Assembly: GCF_017654505.1 (NCBI RefSeq)
Contig: NC_054536.1
Coordinates: 16,742,294 to 16,806,293 of the forward strand
Direction: 5' to 3'
Source of the DNA: Polyodon spathula
Lineage: Eukaryota; Chordata; Actinopteri; Acipenseriformes; Polyodontidae
DNA length: 64,000 bases
The notes beneath the pieces are model-generated. The model did not search any database. It saw only the letters and a list, made by a program, of their open reading frames with translations, and was not told the origin of the DNA. This document shows positions 49,930 to 60,800 of this stretch, piece by piece (the first letter of the stretch is position 1; every line of letters begins with the position of its first letter). The position numbers were made by a program, and so were the translations under genes.

Positions 49930-51360
49930 CCTTTGTTTGGGGGTTGTGGTGGAGGTGAGTGTAACCTGTGCTCTGTTGTGCGTATGCTCTGCGTATACTC
50001 TGTGTATTTGTCAGTAAAGGTGAATGCCCAGCCTGGCATCAGTGTTTGTACAGTAGTATTTTGCTTAAACCTTTTAATTGTGGCCATTGTTCTTGTTTGT
50101 GTATTTTTATTAATTAAACATAAGCACCCAGTGCTTAAATTGCAGCTTCAAAGCCTTTGAGTCTCATTCCTGATACTATCCTGCTACATTTGGTGTCAGC
50201 TGTGGGATAGCACCCCCTAGAGACTCAGAGCAGGACTACAGTTTAAAAAACAAACAAACATGGACCTCAATAAAGACTAGTATGAGAAGAAATGACGGCT
50301 TGAAGCTGAAGGGGCTCCATGGTGCAAAGCCTGCTGCGAGTAGGGGCACCTCAAGGAAGAGTGGCCCTAAGAAGACCCCTGCTTCATGGAGGCATATTAT
50401 AGGGATGAGATTCCCTTGGTGAGTGGCTCCACCTAAAGGCCCAAGACCATCTGTCTGCCCAAAAGCCAGAGACAGGCCCCTCTGCCTCCCAAGCCATCTG
50501 GGACAGTAGTTTAGACACCCTCCTTGCAGGCATGGAGGACCAAGGTTGTTGTCTCCCCTGTGGCACCCTATGGTGTGTTGTGCTCCCATCAGGGTGAAGA
50601 GGAGTTGCCACCAGCCCAGAGAAGGGGCAAAGCGGAGGAGGCGAGCAAATGATCCAGTGCCATCTCCTTCGCCAGAGAGAGAGATGCTGCCTGCCCGAGA
50701 GCAAGCAAGGGAGTTGCTGCCTGCACAATCATTACAGTCTCCAGCTGCATGTCCGGAAGGTTCAGGGCCCGCACATCAAGGGTTCCAGCATTGCTATTGC
50801 TAGTGCCACCACCCTGCTGGAGTCTTCCATGCTGTTGCCTGCTTCACCACCACTGGAGGGCCCAGAACCACTGCCAACTTTGGGGCCACCCTTTGTAAAG
50901 GAGCCCCGACAGGGAAAAGGTCACTCGGGCTTAGGGAGTTAAATGGGCTCCCCCTCAAGGAAGCTCACGGTCACCAAGGGGGTTAAATGGGCACTCCCCT
51001 TACAAAAGCCCAGGGGTCACAGCAGGTGTTAAATGGGCACCCCTTACATCAGACCCAGGAGGAGGAGGTAAGGCCACCACCACCACCACCCCTATGTCCC
51101 AACCCGGCATTTGTGTCTGGACCTGTGGTTGCTGGGCCTAGTTCACTGATCACTGCATCACCAGGCACACTCTATCTCCTCCTGGTGGCCCAGATGTCTC
51201 TCCACAGTCGACAGCGCTTGCTTCTCTGCTGGCTGCTGCAACCGCCCAGGAGCCAACCAGCGCTCCCGATGCCCCATCCACATTGCCTGTGTCAGAGGGA
51301 AGCACCTTTAGGACCAACCTGCCCTCCAAACCACCCACAAAAAACCAGATGAAGAAAGAT
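49930..51360 (+). mobile_element. Gypsy-like LTR end, primer-binding site and decayed gag region (unit B)
   Basis: The LTR 3' part ends CCTGCTACA at about 50,188 and is followed by the primer-binding-like TGGTGTCAGCTGTGGGATA. A decayed leader and gag follow. At 50,319-50,363 the frame reads WCKACCE-stop-GHLKEEW, which fits a CCHC zinc knuckle with the last Cys changed to Trp. Downstream to 51,360 the DNA is GC-rich with three related blocks around TTAAATGGGC, and every frame is interrupted. No pol region is seen. Confidence 0.55.
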
Positions 51361-52071
51361 GAATATTGAATTAAGGTGTTGGTGTTTCAAGGGAGGAGGT
51401 GGTTGGTTGCGGTTGAATGTCTCACTTCACTCAACATTTTTTAAAGATGATTATTAAAATGAGGAATATCTAATGGCTGTGTTATCTGGCCTTCGTTTCA
51501 GACATAATTTAATGAGTTTTTACACCCATTCAACAAACTTTACAGACCATATAACAATAATAATTGCAATATTAAAAAAAAAAAAATGTTAAAAATTAAT
51601 CCCACTATTCTGTTGTAATATATTTTGAAAATCAAGACATTTTCTACATAGATATGCTAATGTGGAATGCTGCAGTTATCCACCCAATAAAGATTTAATG
51701 TGCAAATGAGTGTTTCTCTGTTTAATGAAAGTTAAAATCCTTGTGGTGTTATGTTCCCTAAGAAAATGGGAATTATGAATAATTGAGGTTCAGGTTATTA
51801 AGTTGGATTTGAGAGTTTAGTTAAGATAAATTGCATTAGGTGAAATGTCAGTCTACTAAGTCTATTTTTTGTTCCTCATAATTTCTGCGTTTTTGACAAC
51901 GTTATTGTTTTATACATAACTGTGTTTATTTGAACATACCGGTATTTGCTTTTCTACAGTATAATACATCATTATTACATATCATTTACATTCTGAAAAT
52001 GCTTGTGTTTACATTGTCTACTTTCATGCAGAGACAATACACCACACATATTTTATTTGTGTAGTCGCTGA
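51361..52071. other. AT-rich spacer 5' of TRGV-b
   Basis: Present only in unit B. I see no coding sequence. The right end merges into the V-b promoter. Confidence 0.55.
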
Positions 52072-52079
52072 TGACATCA
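52072..52079 (+). promoter_or_regulatory. CRE-like TGACATCA upstream of TRGV-b
   Basis: The motif lies about 72 bases before the start codon. A related decamer is known in TCR V-beta promoters, so this is a candidate V promoter element. Its role here is inferred. Confidence 0.4.
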
Positions 52080-52150
52080 TCTGCATTGTGCTTTTGGTTA
52101 AAATTCCGGTTTGGAACGTCTCAGTTACATTTTCATGCAGACTGAACACG

Positions 52151-52598
52151 ATGCTTCTTCATTTTACCACCGTGGTCATTTTTTGGTCAGGTACGTATAC
52201 ATTGCAATGCAATGGACATGTTTTTTTGTAAAGGTACAAACAAATGCTTCACCGTCTTGATGTTGATGTTTCACAGGCAGCTGTAAAGCTGATTCCATAA
52301 CACAGTCCCAGCTTTCAATCACCAAGCGACCTGGTGAAATTGGAGTTATCACCTGCAAGATGGAGAAAGGCTCATTCCAGGAAGAAATAATTCACTGGTA
52401 TAGGCAAACTCCAGGGAAAAATCAAATGGAGTGGCTCCTTTATTTTAAATCAGATACAAACAAAGAGTCAATCCTGAATGAGGACATAAAATCAAGATTT
52501 AGTGTAAAAAAATGGAACGACAAGAATGCCTGCACTCTTGTAATACAAAGCGTTAAGAAAAACGACGCGGCTGTCTATTACTGTGCGTATTGGAGCGC
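52151..52598 (+). CDS. T-cell receptor gamma variable gene V-b (unit B only)
   Basis: A second type of TCR gamma V gene. The leader exon is 52,151-52,190 (MLLHFTTVVIFWS), with donor GTACGT. The V exon is 52,277-52,598, chosen because the other nearby acceptor would give an immediate stop. The V domain starts CKADSITQSQLSITKRPGE. It has Cys23 in VITCKME, Trp41 in IHWYRQTPGK, and Cys104 in VYYCAYWSAT, plus an extra Cys in NACTLVIQSV. No stops. It shares the CAYW end with V-a but little else, so it belongs to a different V subgroup. It appears functional. Unit A lacks it because the LTR end is joined directly to the V-a upstream region. Confidence 0.84.
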
Positions 52599-52637
52599 CA
52601 CGCTGCCTTACAGCTTGGGGCACTTCATACAAAAAAC
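52599..52637 (+). promoter_or_regulatory. 23-bp-spacer recombination signal of V-b
   Basis: Heptamer CACGCTG, 23-bp spacer, nonamer ACAAAAAAC. The critical CAC is intact. Positions 4 and 5 differ from the CACAGTG consensus. The nonamer is strong. Confidence 0.85.
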
Positions 52638-53425
52638 ACATGTGAGCGTAAAGAGGTCATTCTGTATTGTAACCGAGTATGCAAGTTCATTGCATTAATT
52701 GCAACGTCATTCTTAGTTCTTACGTGATTATAATGAAAGCGCATTTAGTTTGGTCGCATTTGTTATAATAGTTATTGATCAGAGTTGCAAGGGTTTTCCT
52801 TTTTATTTCCTTAATATTTATATAACTTTATAGAAGGGCTATCATTGTAGCAAAGCATTGAACAAAATGCTTTTCATCAATCAACAAAAAAAGTTGAAGT
52901 TACTGCATCATATTAAGGTTGTTGTTTTAATTTACAGGCCATTGTGCACAGAAGTCGTCCCCATATAAATAGTAAAGAGGAGGCACGCAGAATGTTCATG
53001 TTAGAGCTAAAGGATCCATTATAACATAAATATATCTGTTATTGGTTTGAGGATTTCAAACAACAGTCTATTAAAATAGCACTTACGGTATTTGGTTATT
53101 GTTATGTACTGTCACTACTACCACCACCACCACCACCACCACTACATGGTACTACTACTACTAAATAATAATAATAAACTGCGTTTTTTTTTTTCTTCAA
53201 CAAATCTAATATTCCTAAACTATCTCCAGAGAGATAAGCTTATTGAACCCATCACCAGTTACAAAACCGTAAGCAAGTGTTTTTCATAAGATACCAGCCA
53301 GGATATAAGAATCCTTTCTCTACAAAACTACTCGGAAAAGTGCTACATATTTTAGTTTGTTCTGGAATTCTGTACTGTCTGACAACTGATTTCTTCTTCT
53401 ATCCTTCTTCGGGACACTAATAGTG
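52638..53425. other. Spacer between TRGV-b and TRGV-a, unit B
   Basis: AT-rich DNA with a (CCA)n run near 53,118-53,142 and short trinucleotide runs after it. Present only in unit B. No gene seen. Confidence 0.6.
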
Positions 53426-53805
53426 TGGATCGGAATTAGTAACCAGTTATTCAGTCAATCAGGCAATCCTAGCGTAACAACTTAAACATATGTATTGAAT
53501 GTTCACTGCCTTTAACAAAAGGACAATAATTGTGAGAAAGTAACATTTAATCGAAAGAAGGCACTGCTAGCTTGATTGGTGTTTGCGTGCATAATTTAAG
53601 ATTGCTTTTAAACAGCCGAATCAAGAACCAGTTGTATGCGAGTCACTTCCTCTTTGTCTGTACAATCTTGAGAAACACACCCCTTTGGAAAACTACAGAC
53701 CAGAGAATGTTTGCAGCGATCTATTTCAACTGGGCTCTGCTGGTACCTGCTAATTAAACCAAAGAAAGAAGTACTCTTCGCTGTCCTGTTGGTGTAGATT
53801 TCAAG

Positions 53806-54306
53806 ATGATTGGATTGAGATTCTTTATGATTTTCATTACGTTATTTTGTGAGTTTATCTTTTTTCCTATAAACTAGCACTTGTAATATAACTTCAGATG
53901 CGTTACTAAACTAAACTCACGATAGAAGCAGCATTTTATCATGGTGATTCGGATGAATCGCATTATCACTTTTCTTCTATTATTTCAGATGGAGTGTTTT
54001 CTGTCTCTTTAGAACAGTCGCAGGTGTCTGTCACAAGACCAACAAGAAGAAGAGCAACTTTCAGCTGTAAAGCCGTCGGGTTCAACATTAATGATGCTTA
54101 TATACATTGGTATAGACAGAGACCTGGGGAAGGTTTAAAGAGGATATTGTACTACCAGAATGACGGAAAACATGAAAACGACCAAGGTTTTAATAAAGAC
54201 CATTTCAAAGCTGAAAAACTAAGCGAGGAGTCCATCTGCAATCTCATTATAACCAGCGTGGAAGATAACGATGCTGGCAGTTATTATTGTGCTTACTGGG
54301 AATCAA
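53806..54306 (+). CDS. T-cell receptor gamma variable gene V-a, unit B (TRGV)
   Basis: Counterpart of the unit A V-a gene with the standard features restored. The leader exon is 53,806-53,848 (MIGLRFFMIFITLF) and the V exon is 53,989-54,306. Cys23 is in FSCKAV, Trp41 is in IHWYRQRPGE, and Cys104 is in SYYCAYWEST. Only two residue changes from unit A are seen: Arg for Ser in the leader and Tyr for Ser after Trp41. With a good recombination signal this is the likely functional copy. Upstream DNA from 53,426 matches unit A from about 28,354. Confidence 0.88.
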
Positions 54307-54345
54307 CACTGTGACTTAAAACGCAGCAGACGATCTACAGAAACC
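54307..54345 (+). promoter_or_regulatory. 23-bp-spacer recombination signal of V-a, unit B
   Basis: Heptamer CACTGTG, 23-bp spacer, nonamer ACAGAAACC. One mismatch to the heptamer consensus, and CAC is intact. The 23-bp spacer is the type expected 3' of TRGV genes. Confidence 0.9.
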
Positions 54346-55708
54346 TTTTTCATCCTGGCACAGAAACACAAAGGTTGTTATAAGTATTATTATATTATAC
54401 ATTGTAAAGATCGATTAACGTCCCCTTTTCTTAGATTACCTTCGGAAAACATCACCTGAGATAAAAAGGTTATGATTATCCATCATTTAGGAATTTTTAA
54501 AGAACCATTATCTAAAATATAAAACCGCAGATTTCTAATTTGACCAAGTTTATTCATCAACATTCATAAGGAAAATAAAAACGACCCAAAGACGCAAATC
54601 AAAAATACTTATTGCAAAACATGAACAACATTAACGTTACAAACTTAATTGTAAACACAATTAATAATCTCCACATGTATACATCCAATGAATTGTGCAT
54701 GAAAGACATCTAATTAGTATTTTTTAATATCAGATGCAATTAGTAATACAACTTTTAAAAAGGCATGGATTTTAAGAATGCTTAAAATTCAGCAAAATTC
54801 ACAGTGGACAGCGTATCCATCTCTCAATGTCATTGTTTCCGCCTTTATGGAGAGGTGGCGCCTGTAGAAAGTACGCAGACCAGGCAAAAAAAAAAATCCC
54901 TTTCCACAGTACAGTCACCAGAGGGTTAACAAACTCGCCACTTCCATTCCAGACCTTTCATTAATTAACCCAATTAAACCCCTGGCCAATGCCTCGAACA
55001 TATACTTATTACACCGTCAATAGAACGGCGGCCCCTTCTTATTTAAAATAGTAAAGGTTATGTTGCTATATACAAAAGAAAGGTTTATGTAAAGTGCTTT
55101 TCTTTTAAACATTTCAGTTGTGCTTACTATTCTAAGTAAAAGATACAGCTTGGTTTTATTTTGGTTTCTTAGTTTAGCATGAGGTCTATATTTATGGAAA
55201 CAATCACAATGTTGCCTGCCATTTAAAAAAAAAAGGTTTTCAATTGTCAAGGTTGTTTGAACATGCCATGAAAATGTTGCTGCTATAAAGCTTGAAAATG
55301 AATGCAGAAATGAGTTAAGGTTTGAACGAAGGTCCTGTTTAAAGTCGATTTTACAATCAGCTCAAAAGGGGGGTTAATAAAAAATAAAAAATCTGTATCT
55401 CAAAAAGTATAGCAAATTAAGGAACCACGCTCGGCATACACATAGTCCCGGGCGTGTAGACGTGCAAGCATTATGGCAATGCTAATGGAGGGCTAGTTTT
55501 ACAGAAATGGAACCCGAAAGATAACGGTCTGACGTCATTGTTGTCTGACGTCGTTGCAGGCAGAGCAACATGTGACCGTTGCATTGCACTGAATAGGGAG
55601 TCATGGGATATGTAGTTCAGCACACACGGGTCACATCTGTGTTTCTGTCTGGATTAAAATTGGTAATCAGTAATAATGTTTTTGTGCCTTCCACACTAGG
55701 GAAACATA

Positions 55709-55712
<4 letters not shown>
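54346..55712. other. 3' flank of TRGV-a, unit B
   Basis: Duplicate of 29,271-30,656. No gene seen. Confidence 0.65.

Positions 55713-55771
<59 letters not shown>
55713..55771. repeat. (AT)n microsatellite, unit B end
   Basis: About 59 bases of AT dinucleotides, shorter than the unit A tract. Confidence 0.97.
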
Positions 55772-55776
<5 letters not shown>

Positions 55777-56192
55777 TGTTTGAGGATTTTTTTATTTCCC
55801 CCCTCTCTTTTGTTGTTCTGGTACTGACTGGAGTTCAACTATACCATTGCATCCCACAAACAAATCTTTGTTGCTCTAGGCAGGTTTTAAAACTGTTCAC
55901 TGCTCTCTGATTTGACATAATAAAACGTAAACAATGACGCTGACCCTGTGTTTAATGTTACTTATTATACACCCTCTCCATTCTCAGGTACAGTCGTTTC
56001 TGTCCCCACCTCTCCAGCCTCATGGGCAGGGATTAACATTTTCAACATTTCATTTGGCTTCAATAAATCTGTCAAACAAACAAACAAAAAACATTACATA
56101 CGTGGTACATGTCTATTTCTTCTGTGCTTTTCAGTGTCGCAAGTTGTGTTTCCACAACTGCATTATGTGGCAGATGTGGTTGTTGTTTTCCA
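55772..56192. other. Left flank of unit C
   Basis: Same as 30,727-31,146, with a single 36-bp unit near 55,988-56,023. No gene seen. Confidence 0.65.
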
Positions 56193-57089
56193 AAACAAAG
56201 GAAATTCAATGGCAAAAAACTTTGTTAAAGTAACGTTAAGGTTTGGTTGCAAAAGTCCAAAAGTTTAGGAAATCTCAAGTTAAGGTAGTCACGCAACCTT
56301 AACTCTGCACCCTTTTGTGTATGTTTCTTGTCACACTTCACTTTACAAATGACATCATCAATGACATCACTAAGCACATGACATATTCTCCCCGAAAACT
56401 GGCCATACAGACATACCACTGGGAAATCACAGTCCTTGTGATTGGTAACCTGTTCACTAACTCCATTAACATTCCCATAATGCTTGCTGTCAAGCTAATT
56501 ATTCTACCAATGTTCTAAGTAAAACCAATAAACTCACAATACAGTAGTGCTATATAATATATTTGAGACCTATGTATTACTGGAACTAATGCTGAACAAG
56601 CAATATTTCTCCAAACGCTATCAGCCATATTCATACCAACAAAATTCTGGAATTGCAACATTGGCTTTGTTATATAAACTGCACTGTTTCATGTGGTAAA
56701 AGGAGACACCGCATTTTCTGCAGTATGTATGCGTTTGCAATGTGATTAACCATTGTTCTTTCAAACTTTACAGTTGACTATGAATGCTTGCTAACATACT
56801 GTTACGTTGGAAGCCAATTACGTCATTAAAATGTTTAGGTACAATTGCAGATTTCTGCAGTTTCTGAACATGTTACCAATGACAAGGACAAAGTTTTCCC
56901 ACTGTTATGTCTCTATGGCCAGTCTTTGGGGAGAATTTGTCATGTCGTTGCTGATGTCAAGGGTAACGGGAAACATATACATAAGGGTGCAGTTAAGCTT
57001 GCGTGGCTACCTTAAGTTGCAATTTCCTAATCTTTTCCACTATTACAACAAAATCTTAACGTTACTTCAAATAAATTTTTCCCATTGAA
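56193..57089. repeat. Diverged fold-back inverted repeat (unit C)
   Basis: Third copy. Around 56,440-56,600 it shares the unit A form (AATGCTGAAC, GGAATTGCAACATTGG), while its far-left end matches unit B, so the arm looks like a mosaic. Confidence 0.7.
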
Positions 57090-57875
57090 AATATATACGT
57101 ACTATATAGTTATAGTAATGAGCACAGGCGTTCTGGACCCGCTTTTCACTGCCAGAGGCTTCACAGTTTGCTGCTTGTAAAACAGAGCTTTCACAGCATG
57201 CATCTATGGCCTGTCTTTGCTAGAACTCAACAGCCAAGGCTGTCAGCACTGCTGGGTTTGACAATTCCAGGAAGCGGTTCTTTGGAATGCAGCAAGCACC
57301 TATATAGAAGTTTGAGAACATTGAGACAGGAAGAGGTTTGGGAAAACTGCTTTTACAGTGCAGGAAACAGCCCCTAGGCCTGCTCAGAATTGATTTGTGC
57401 ATCTCAGTAACGTAGGTGACTGAAAGCAGAGCTTTCCATTACACAAAGCTCATAGCCACGGGCACAGCATATGTGTTGATATCACACATTGGAAGCCACT
57501 CAGTGATGGGGGAAAGAAAATAAACCCTTGGAAGTCACCAAGCCTTTTGAGCCACAGGTTTGCAGGAATGTTCACATGACACCAGCCCCTTTAGCATCCT
57601 TTAATACTACAGCTGCACAGTACAATGTCTTTGAAGAGAAGGACCAATTGATATTGGAAATACAGGTCATGGCTAAAAGCATCACATTCGTTTAGCAAGC
57701 AAAAGCATTGCAGAGCAAGTTACCGAAAGAGGACACAAATGTTAGCTTAAGACTGGAGGCATCCAATACCCCAGACCTTACTCCGTTTATTCAGAGCCTT
57801 TGAAGCATCAATAAATGAAAGAGTGAGATCTAGCCACAAAAAACAACCCCACACACAAGTTTACACATTCAAGTT
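57090..57875. other. Intergenic spacer 3' of ZPAX copy C, with 286-bp deletion
   Basis: After GAGGCTTCACA the sequence jumps to GTTTGCTGCTTGTAAAAC, skipping about 286 bp that A and B have. The rest matches A and B. No gene seen. Confidence 0.75.
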
Positions 57876-57881
57876 TTTATT
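57876..57881 (-). terminator. ZPAX copy C poly(A) signal AATAAA
   Basis: Minus-strand AATAAA 11 bases after the stop at 57,893-57,895. Confidence 0.8.
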
Positions 57882-57892
57882 AGAGAGAGTCA

Positions 57893-60800
57893 TCACACAG
57901 CTTTGGCAGCAAAAACTACAACAGCAAGTAGAAGAACTCCCACTGCAACTGCCAAGACTGGAATATAGGGGGCCAGATGAGTCTCACCTGAAAGCAGACA
58001 GACAATGGCAAGTATTAGGACCGTGAGGAAGCTACACAATACCCAACACGTCCACTGGGGAACGAGGCAGTGCTAGTTAGCAAACACAGCTATTGCTTAC
58101 ATTCTACACAGTGCCTGGGACAAGCATTTGATCTCTAGAAACTACAGCCCCTGCCTGTGCCATATTGGCTCTAGGTTCCCTTTGGAGCAATACATGAAGC
58201 TTGCCACGCAAGCGCCAAAGCGGCAGCAGTTTCCTACCCTTCTCCATCACCATGGAGATGGAACTCAAATACAAAGGCAGGCAGGAGATTAGCATCTTTG
58301 TGCTTTACTGCTTACCGGCTGCTTCCCCCTCGGGTACAATTTGGACTGGTCCAGCAGAAGCATAGCCTTTGACAGAGTCAGCCAGCTCAACACTGCGGCC
58401 TGGAAGACATAACCCAAAAGGAGGCGTTAGATCCAAGGAGCAATTGAGAGTTTTATAGAACATACAATGGGCATCCTATCTACTGCAGGAGAGGTCAGAT
58501 ACCATGCCTACCTGATCTTTTATCTCCAGCAGTACAGGTCTTATTGCAGACACCTGCCTTCTCAGAAGCACAAACCACAGCTAGACAATGGAAGTACATC
58601 TGCAAAACAGGAAGGGCAGGTCAGGCAGTTGGAGCCAGAGTTCAGTCAAACACACAGCCAGCCAATATTTCAGCCTGTAAAAGCTATTCTAGAGCAGGAC
58701 TGCCCCCCCCCCCCCCAAAACCTGGAGTAGCTGGATGTCCATTAACCCCAGGGTGAGACTGCAGATCAAAAGGCTCAGTATTGAGCTCGCCGAATGCCAC
58801 CAACCTGTTGCCACAGGGCATGGTTTTCAACAGACAGAGCCTGGATCTCAAGCCTCTTCAGGTGGTGGGGGCTCTTTGCGAGAGCGCTGGCAGACACTGG
58901 GTGGAACTGGGTCTTGTAGGAGTCTCCACTGGCCAGGCAGCTGCAAAGAAGGAAGACACATTAGAAGGCAATGACACACTGGGTTTCAAGGCATGGCGCT
59001 TGATGGGTGAACAGGAGGCATGTATTTTAGGAAAGGACTGCATCCTAAAGCCGCCAAAGACTTACACGTTTGTTATTGTGACGATCGGTCAAATATGTGC
59101 CATGTGTTCAACTGAAAATAAACATTGCCACAAGATAAAGGGGCAGCGACATTAGGATTTCCAGGATCCAGGTAGCACTGCTAGTGCATGGCGGGAGAGG
59201 AAGGAGTGTCCGAGTCAGAAATCATTTAAAAAGTTATGGCGGTTTGACAATTAACCATGGCCAGGTTTGGTTGTTTCCTAGAGTAAGTGTGCAAATAAAT
59301 TAGTTCATAGAACTACCTACTGCTGTGGAGGTCATGACGACCAGGTTCCCGGGATTGGGTTTGAAACAAAGAATGCTTAGGAGTTTTTCCTAGAGGATGG
59401 TACGATTACACGGACTTGGAACTAGATCTCAAGTTTACTTTGAGCACTGGAGAGAGAGAGAGAGAGAGTTTACTTATTTTTTCCCCCCTCAGTATAAGCT
59501 GCAGGGTTTTTTTTTTACTTGCCACGACTAATGACAATCCGAGTGTTTGCATGGAATGGAGAATGTTTCTTTCCTTACTGGTTCTCAAACCCCTGTGCTC
59601 AGTGAATATTGGGTTGTCATTTCTTCCCCATTGCTTGTACTGAATGCTTGGCTCGGTACAATGTTACACTGGCTTGGTTCGTTTTGGGATGTGATCTTAT
59701 GCAATAAATATTTATTGCATATTCCAAGACTAGTGGCATTCCAATGAATAGAAAGACCTTATTTCATGGTCTTTGACCATCTATTACTTGACCACCTCGA
59801 GTGGTCAGCAATTGATTGTGTACACTGAAGACAAATCATACAATACATTTATTGGGTGCAATATTTATACATGCAATTTGTTCACCACTATTGAATACCT
59901 TCATCCTAAAATGCAATTAGACTATGCTCTGATCTTCCCAGCAAGACGGTTATAGACCAGTTAATTGACCAATTTGTTAGGTAAATTGCTATGTTGGCTT
60001 TGTCCATGGAACAAACACAGCTAGCAGCAGCAACATGTAGGATTCCTGAACACGAAACCTACCCAAAGAGTATGTAAAACTGGATACAGATAAGCATCAG
60101 TACCACAGTATAAATTAACCGTCTTTCAAACTGGGTAATGAGGTTTCAGCAAACCCTAGTTTAAAAAGAAATTGGGGTAAACACTCCAGTGCCTCAAAAA
60201 AAAAAAAAAAGGCCACATGTAGTTCCCACCAGAGGGAAAAGGCCATTGCACAGACAGGATTACAAGTCACGTATATTTAGGCAGCCAGGTTATGATGCAA
60301 TGCAACCGTTACTGCAAGTCCACAGCACAGTAAACATTAGCAAGCAAAGTTTAGCCCTCTGCCAAGCTGGCATAAAATGACAATGAAACTCCAGCTCAGT
60401 ACTATCTGAGCGCTTACTCTTGTAGCCTCCACCCCCTTACCCATCAGTGATCAGGTCCCATTGAGGGGTGGCATCCAGTTCAGGGGTCTCTGTGGCCCAG
60501 CAGTCCTGCAGGATGAGGTGGTCAGCCAAGTTCTGGTGATGGAGGAGCCCAACCTCCAGGAACAAGGGCTCCAGCCCAGACTTGGACACAGGGAACTCGG
60601 GATAGAACTGGGAGAAGGTCACATCTGGTGGGAGGGGGAAGAGGAGAAAAGACAGACCGTCCATCACTGCTATGCTTTTACAGCTCTTTGTGCATAGCCA
60701 CCATTCCTGGTGGGTAAGGGATCAAAAGACCAGAACAGAATTGGGCCATTAAAGTGAATTGAGAATGAAGGCATGTACCAGATACCAACCTCTTGCTAGA

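Larger units (their letters stand above)
30727..55771. repeat. Tandem segmental duplication, unit B
   Basis: Second copy of the block. Compared with unit A it lacks all three CR1 insertions, lacks the 36-bp minisatellite expansion, carries 102 extra bases in ZPAX intron 5, and has an extra 3.2-kb segment with a second V gene. Identity to unit A is near-perfect through the ZPAX gene and visibly lower, with many indels, through the DIRS and L2-type region. Confidence 0.93.

Noticed and set aside
50546..51352. Several proline-rich frames on both strands
   Set aside because: They lie in GC-rich decayed gag-like DNA. No single frame continues and no motif is seen beyond one broken zinc knuckle upstream.
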